A stretch of 36,408 bases of DNA, from NCBI GenBank assembly GCA_021846565.1, contig JAJZWS010000029.1, positions 1 to 36,408 of the forward strand, given 5' to 3'. Origin of the DNA: Bacillota bacterium (lineage in GTDB: Bacteria; Bacillota; Sulfobacillia; Sulfobacillales; JAIMBI01). The position numbers and the translations under genes are program-made. Below the pieces are notes generated by a model, which worked only from the letters and a program-made list of their open reading frames with translations, ran no database searches and had not been told where the DNA came from. Shown here piece after piece: positions 33,359 through 36,408 of the stretch (position 1 is the first letter of the stretch; the number at the start of each line of letters is the position of its first letter).

Positions 33359-33974
33359 GCTGTGGGCCGGAGGGGCGACGCTTCTCTGGTCGGAGTGGGC
33401 CACAGGGGGAAGGCGCGTCGAGCGGACGGTGTGGTGGGGGGCGGTCGGGATCCTGTGGGTCCTGGGAGGCCAGAGCTTGGCGGCGGGCGGGCTGTTGGCG
33501 TTGGTGGCGCTGCAGTGGCTGCCAGACGCGGGCGGCCAGGCGGACGAGCGCCGGGCCCTGTGCCGCTTCTGGCAAGCGATGGCGCTCTTAGCGTCGTCGG
33601 GGATGCCGCTGCTGGCGGCCATCGAGGAGGCGGCGCCGGCCGGGCCGCTGGGCACGGACGTCCTTGCGCTGGCTCATCGGCTGAGTCAGGGGGATGACCG
33701 GGCGGGGGACGCGTTTGTCCAGGCGCACAACACGGTGGAAGGACGGCAGGTGGCGCAACTCCTGCGCACGGCGTGGGAGCATGGCCTCGACGCCGAGGCG
33801 GCCCACGCGCAGGGGCTCCTCTTGTGGGAACGCCTCGCCCAGGAAGAACGAGTGCGGGAGGCGAAGCGGCCGCTGTGGACCGCGGCGCTGCCGGGGGCGC
33901 TGCTCCTGATGGTGCTGGTGGTGTTTCTGGTGCCGCTGGCCAGCTTTCTCATCTCGGGATGGAGCGCGTTATAG
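33351..33974 (+). CDS. tadC: TadC-like platform protein
   Basis: The 207-residue protein has N-terminal helices (about 27-58), a cytoplasmic T2SSF-like part (FWQAMALLASSGMPLLAAIE ... EGRQVAQLLRTAWEHGLD) and a C-terminal membrane helix, ALLLMVLVVFLVPLASFLIS. The final helix and the preceding EERVREAKRPLWTAALPG resemble TadC. It is the last gene of the operon; the GTG start overlaps tadB by eight bases. No prepilin peptidase, TadD/E/F-like pseudopilins or secretin follow it. Confidence 0.78.
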   Translation: MPELWAGGATLLWSEWATGGRRVERTVWWGAVGILWVLGGQSLAAGGLLALVALQWLPDAGGQADERRALCRFWQAMALLASSGMPLLAAIEEAAPAGPLGTDVLALAHRLSQGDDRAGDAFVQAHNTVEGRQVAQLLRTAWEHGLDAEAAHAQGLLLWERLAQEERVREAKRPLWTAALPGALLLMVLVVFLVPLASFLISGWSAL

Positions 33975-34472
33975 CCCACCCATCGCCGGGAGTCTGGATG
34001 GGGGACACTCGGCGCCCCAGTGTCGGGGAGTCGTTCGGACCGGCGGTGGGGCCGTGGCCGGCTGCCGAGGAGCACCCAGACGCCGGTCCGCCCCACACCC
34101 CCTCACGGTCGCGCGTTGGATAGCCAGGATTCGTCGTGCAGGGTTCAAGCGCGAGGATGTGCCCAAGGATTCTCCCATGGCGCTGGAACCCACGCGCCGA
34201 GGCGACTGCCTTCAGCAAGCATTCACCCACTCCGGGCGCGTGTTAGGTCCCCGGCCGTCGCAGGCCAATCCCGGGTATACCGCTTGGGGCAGTTGGTCCG
34301 GGTTACTTGCCGTTGCGGTCTGGGACCGCATGCCCGACATGCTGTGCGACGACGTGATGGGATCCCGCACATCGTAGCCCGACCGCCATTGCCGTAGCTG
34401 ATGCAGGTATACACTTATAGAACCAGAGGGTCGATGGCTGCCGCTAGGCAGCCTGACGGAAGGGAGTGTGAG
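33975..34472. other. 500-base intergenic region after the secretion/pilus operon
   Basis: No supportable gene. A 6-bp inverted repeat near its start (GACACT about 34004 with AGTGTC about 34019) lacks a T-tract. The toxin-antitoxin ribosome binding site (GGAAGGGAG) lies at the right end. Confidence 0.5.
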
Positions 34473-34661
34473 ATGGCTAGCCACCTCGATGCGTTGACCC
34501 GGGAGATTCTCGCGCTCGGACACGAGGAGCAGCGGGAGCTCATCCGACGACTGCGCTTGGGTTTGCAAATTCCTAAAGAGGAGTGGGGCTGGCTGCGGGC
34601 TGCCGAGCCCGCGGTTGCCTTCTGGGACAATCCCCAGGACGCCGTCTATGACCGACCTTGA
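34473..34661 (+). CDS. Antitoxin of the MazF/PemK-type pair
   Basis: The 62-residue acidic protein starts MASHLDALTREILALGHEEQ and ends PAVAFWDNPQDAVYDRP. The 'FWDNPEDAxYD' ending is typical of the small proteins encoded directly before PemK/MazF-type toxins. The N-terminal helix probably mediates DNA binding or dimerisation, and the acidic tail probably blocks the toxin. Start chosen at ATG 34473, preceded by GGAAGGGAG. The longer in-frame frame from 34401 has no ribosome binding site. Its stop lies 14 bases into the toxin gene, so the pair is translationally coupled. Confidence 0.8.
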   Translation: MASHLDALTREILALGHEEQRELIRRLRLGLQIPKEEWGWLRAAEPAVAFWDNPQDAVYDRP

Positions 34662-35013
34662 GCCCCGGTCAGTCGTGCTGGTGAGGTTTCCGTTTACGGA
34701 TCTCTCGAGCACCAAGCGCCGGCCGGCGATCGTGGTCAGCACGACGGCGTTCCACCACGGGACCCACGACGTGATCGTGGTGGCGGTCACGAGTGTCCCC
34801 AGTGCTATGCCCGCCGACTTCCCGTTGATGGACTGGTCGGCGGGCGGGTTGGTCAAGCCATCGTGGGCACGGGCCGGAAAGATCCTCACGCTTCACGATT
34901 CCATAGTGGAGGACATCCTGGGCCGCGTGTCCGAACGGGATTGGGCGCAGATTCGACAAGCGTGGGATGCAGCACTGGCCCCTCTGTCGCGCGGCGGCCC
35001 GGCGGACGCCTAA
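34648..35013 (+). CDS. MazF/PemK family endoribonuclease toxin
   Basis: The 121-residue protein has the PemK/MazF fold signature: RSVVLVRFPFTDLSSTKRRP (residues 7-26), then AIVVSTTAF and the later WARAGKILTLHDSIVEDILG block. These toxins cut mRNA at short sequence motifs unless bound by antitoxin. The start ATG overlaps the antitoxin gene by 14 bases, so the two are co-translated. The residues used for catalysis (an Arg in the first block and a Ser/Thr further on) appear to be present. The pair may help stabilise the neighbouring accessory DNA; this is inference. Confidence 0.88.
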   Translation: MTDLEPRSVVLVRFPFTDLSSTKRRPAIVVSTTAFHHGTHDVIVVAVTSVPSAMPADFPLMDWSAGGLVKPSWARAGKILTLHDSIVEDILGRVSERDWAQIRQAWDAALAPLSRGGPADA

Positions 35014-35048
35014 AAAAGGGAGACGTTGACCCTGCATCTCGCAGATGA

Positions 35049-35312
35049 GTGGGCTGGATAGAGGTGCGAGTGACGTGGAAGCCCCGATACGTCAGGGTTG
35101 TCGAGATCCAACCCGTGTACAGGAAGGTCACCCGTTGGGTGAGGCGTACACCCCCGGCTCCCTCGCCTGGCAGTATCGCGAAACTGCGACGTCACCGCCT
35201 TCGGCGCCAGCCATCTCCTCCACCAGGACGGTGGGTGAAGAAACCGGACGGGCCGAGAATCGGCTTGAGGGCCCCCGGCCCCGCCGCTAAGGGCTCACGG
35301 TCTAATAACTGA
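35049..35312 (+). CDS. Possible small basic protein, unknown
   Basis: An 87-codon GTG-initiated frame encodes a very basic, proline-rich protein (WKPRYVRVVEIQPVYRKVTR near the N-terminus). Its third-position composition is only weakly GC-biased and no ribosome binding site is clear. The 3' end runs into the IS remnant's terminal sequence, so the frame may be coincidental. No family is recognised. Confidence 0.25.
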   Translation: MGWIEVRVTWKPRYVRVVEIQPVYRKVTRWVRRTPPAPSPGSIAKLRRHRLRRQPSPPPGRWVKKPDGPRIGLRAPGPAAKGSRSNN

Positions 35313-35697
35313 GTCGGATTGGGGCGAAATTGTGTAGTGCCACTGCCCCCGGACGGTGTCGTACACCAGAGCCAAGGCGTCCGGCTCCGCCTGGGTGATG
35401 GGGATGCCCGTGGGATAGGGGCCCTGGTCCCACTCGGCCCAGACGGTCAGCCCCGTTGGCGTTTTGGTGTGCCCGATCCACTCGACGATGGTTTCAAAGG
35501 TGCTGAGCGGGTGCCCCCGCCAGTTCATGCTGATGAAACTGAACCGGCGGTGTTCAATAGAGTTCCCCTGGCTGTGCCCGGGGGGGGGGAGGGGCTGACG
35601 TGGATCGTGAGGCCGCTGGCGGGGGCTCAGCGTTGGAGCGCGACCTTCCCCAGCCGCGCCCAGGCGGCATGGTGTAGACGGCCATCGTATTCCCCCA
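35295..35697 (-). pseudogene. ISAzo13-family transposase, C-terminal remnant
   Basis: The minus-strand frame ends NSIEHRRFSFISMNWRGHPL, then STFETIVEWIGHTKTPTGLT and WHYTISPQ. This is the conserved C-terminus of the ISAzo13 (DDE_Tnp_ISAZ013) transposase. Upstream on the same strand LQR-ASGLTIHVS and GHSQG continue the match, but the frame is disturbed at a run of ten C (35579-35588) and by an in-frame stop. The N-terminal half of this copy is missing and stops where the opposite-strand copy begins. Confidence 0.75.
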
Positions 35698-35724
35698 CTT
35701 AGGAGCCCCGTCAGAATAGTTAAC
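35698..35724 (+). repeat. Candidate ISAzo13 terminal inverted repeat pair
   Basis: Read inward, the sequence at 35698-35724 starts CTTAGGAGCCCCGTCAGAAT and that at 35287-35309 starts CTAAGGGCTCACGGTCTAAT. The two are similar and lie just outside the N-terminal remnant (5' side) and just outside the C-terminal remnant (3' side), where the two ends of an ISAzo13 element should be. The similarity is by eye and gapped. Confidence 0.4.
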
Positions 35725-35809
35725 CCGAAAACAACGGAATTGAAGTGGTGGGTGACGAAGGATCCCGACCGCTGGATGCGGAAAGGGGTTCGTCCCGAGG
35801 CACTATCGG

Positions 35810-36000
35810 ATGGTCGAGGCGGCGGCCGGCATTCGCACACGCTGGGTGGCCGTGAGTGGGGAGCATAACGAACGGACCCGCCGCTTGGAGGCCGCCGCCG
35901 AGGCGAGGCGCTGGGGCGCGGCGGGATCGCGGTCGTGGCGGAGGTCACCGGGCTCGACCGGGCGACGATTCGCCGCGGTGTATTTCGTCAAGGGGTTTTC
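35810..36000 (+). pseudogene. ISAzo13-family transposase, N-terminal remnant
   Basis: The plus-strand frame MVEAAAGIRTRW ... NERTRRLEAAAEARRWG continues after a frameshift (about 35917) as RGGIAVVAEVTGLDRATIRR, the N-terminal HTH region of ISAzo13 transposases ('NERxRRLxAAxEARxxGxGGIxxVxxxTGxSRxTIRRG'). The match stops at about 35985. It runs opposite to the C-terminal remnant to its left, so it must come from a different copy or from a rearrangement. Confidence 0.7.
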
Positions 36001-36014
36001 CCCAGTTTCATCAC

Positions 36015-36057
36015 GGAAAATTCCCCATCGGCCCTGGTGCGCCCATGGGGAATTTCC
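36015..36057. other. Long hairpin near the end of the partial minus-strand gene
   Basis: GGAAAATTCCCCAT (36015-36028) pairs with ATGGGGAATTTCC (36045-36057) except for one bulged A; the loop is 16 bases. It lies about 30 bases beyond the stop of the minus-strand gene, so it could be its terminator. No T-tract follows, and an IS end or a small palindromic element is an alternative. A GGGGTTTTCCCC palindrome is directly to the left (35992-36003). Confidence 0.45.
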
Positions 36058-36086
36058 GGGAGGGGTCGAGAGCGCGTGGCGACCCG

Positions 36087-36408
36087 TTACGGGGGCAGGG
36101 ACGGGGACGAGGCCGGCACCCGCGTCGCCCACAGCGTGAGCACGCGCGCCGCCATCTCCAAGTCCGTCCGCTCCCGCGGGACGTCGGTGGTGAGGGCCCA
36201 GGTGCGGAGATCGTGAGCCGTGTCGGCCCACGTGCGCGCCGCGGGCGTGAGCGCCGGGCACCCGGGCGGCCCCGCCGCCAACGCGCGGTCCACCGCCGCC
36301 CCATCCACCGTCAGGGTCGGAAAGCGCGCGGCGACCGCCTCGCGCAGCGCCACGGACGCCGCGAACCCGGGCCAGTGCGTCAACAGCCTCTGGCGGGAGC
36401 GCCCGTCC
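36087..36408 (-). CDS. Unknown protein, 5' part outside window
   Basis: An open frame runs from the right edge to a TAA at 36087-36089, giving the last 106 codons of a minus-strand gene. Codon usage is strongly GC-biased at third positions, as in the real genes of this window. The visible part (VALREAVAARFPTLTVDGAA ... LEMAARVLTLWATRVPASS) is helical with no recognised motif. A start codon at the TTG 36383 is possible but the frame is open beyond it. No function can be given. Confidence 0.55.
   Translation of the reverse strand, partial: DGRSRQRLLTHWPGFAASVALREAVAARFPTLTVDGAAVDRALAAGPPGCPALTPAARTWADTAHDLRTWALTTDVPRERTDLEMAARVLTLWATRVPASSPSLPP

Noticed and set aside
34004-34024. Short GACACT/AGTGTC inverted repeat as terminator of tadC
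   Set aside because: The stem is only six base pairs and no T-tract follows, so it cannot be supported as a terminator.
34138-34160. 'GGTTCAA'-like T-loop suggesting a tRNA
   Set aside because: No acceptor stem, D arm or anticodon arm can be built around it.

Overview
This is a GC-rich bacterial chromosome segment, most likely from a deep-branching Firmicute of the Sulfobacillus/Thermaerobacter/Symbiobacterium kind; that placement is an inference. The support is the core order pcrA-ligA ... gatC-gatA-gatB-RlmD-type 23S rRNA methyltransferase, which mirrors the Bacillus pcrA/ligA/gatCAB/rlmCD neighbourhood, together with strong Shine-Dalgarno sites, frequent GTG/TTG starts and many NTGA stop/start overlaps. 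No rRNA, tRNA or CRISPR array was seen.

Layout. 1-7500 is loosely packed: a partial BNR-repeat lipoprotein (-), a decayed MFS transporter, a SAM methyltransferase, a LysE/RhtB exporter, a decayed Phd/YefM antitoxin, a SWIM zinc-finger protein with a strong terminator, and a small coiled-coil protein with a C-terminal membrane anchor. 7500-18650 is the conserved core on the + strand: pcrA-ligA, two peptide ABC-transporter ATPases (oppD-oppF) with their own promoter and terminator, then promoter-gatC-gatA-gatB-rlmD with almost no gaps. 18700-25250 holds an Rpn/PD-(D/E)XK nuclease gene and a truncated second copy, an APC permease, a hotdog thioesterase, a DUF58 gene followed by a DUF4129 membrane gene cut by an in-frame TAG, and a damaged XRE-type regulator.

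26000-34000 is the most interesting part. A tightly overlapping operon encodes, in order, a VirB2/TrbC-like pilin, a VirB6/TrbL-like membrane protein, a PrgI/VirB3-like protein, a VirB4 N-domain-like protein and a VirB4 ATPase. It continues without a break into Tad/Flp pilus parts: a CpaB-like SAF protein, CpaE/TadZ, CpaF/TadA, TadB and TadC. Type IV secretion and Tad machinery are normally separate systems, so this looks like one composite envelope machine. No relaxase, VirD4 coupling ATPase, Flp prepilin or prepilin peptidase is visible. A 45-residue AbrB-type DNA-binding protein, absent from any list of longer reading frames, is encoded divergently just upstream.

34400-36408 has a MazF/PemK toxin with its antitoxin, two broken ISAzo13-family transposase pieces in opposite orientation (apparently one copy inserted into another), and the 3' part of an unknown minus-strand gene. 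Broken genes and mobile remnants on both sides suggest that the secretion/pilus operon lies in an accessory region.
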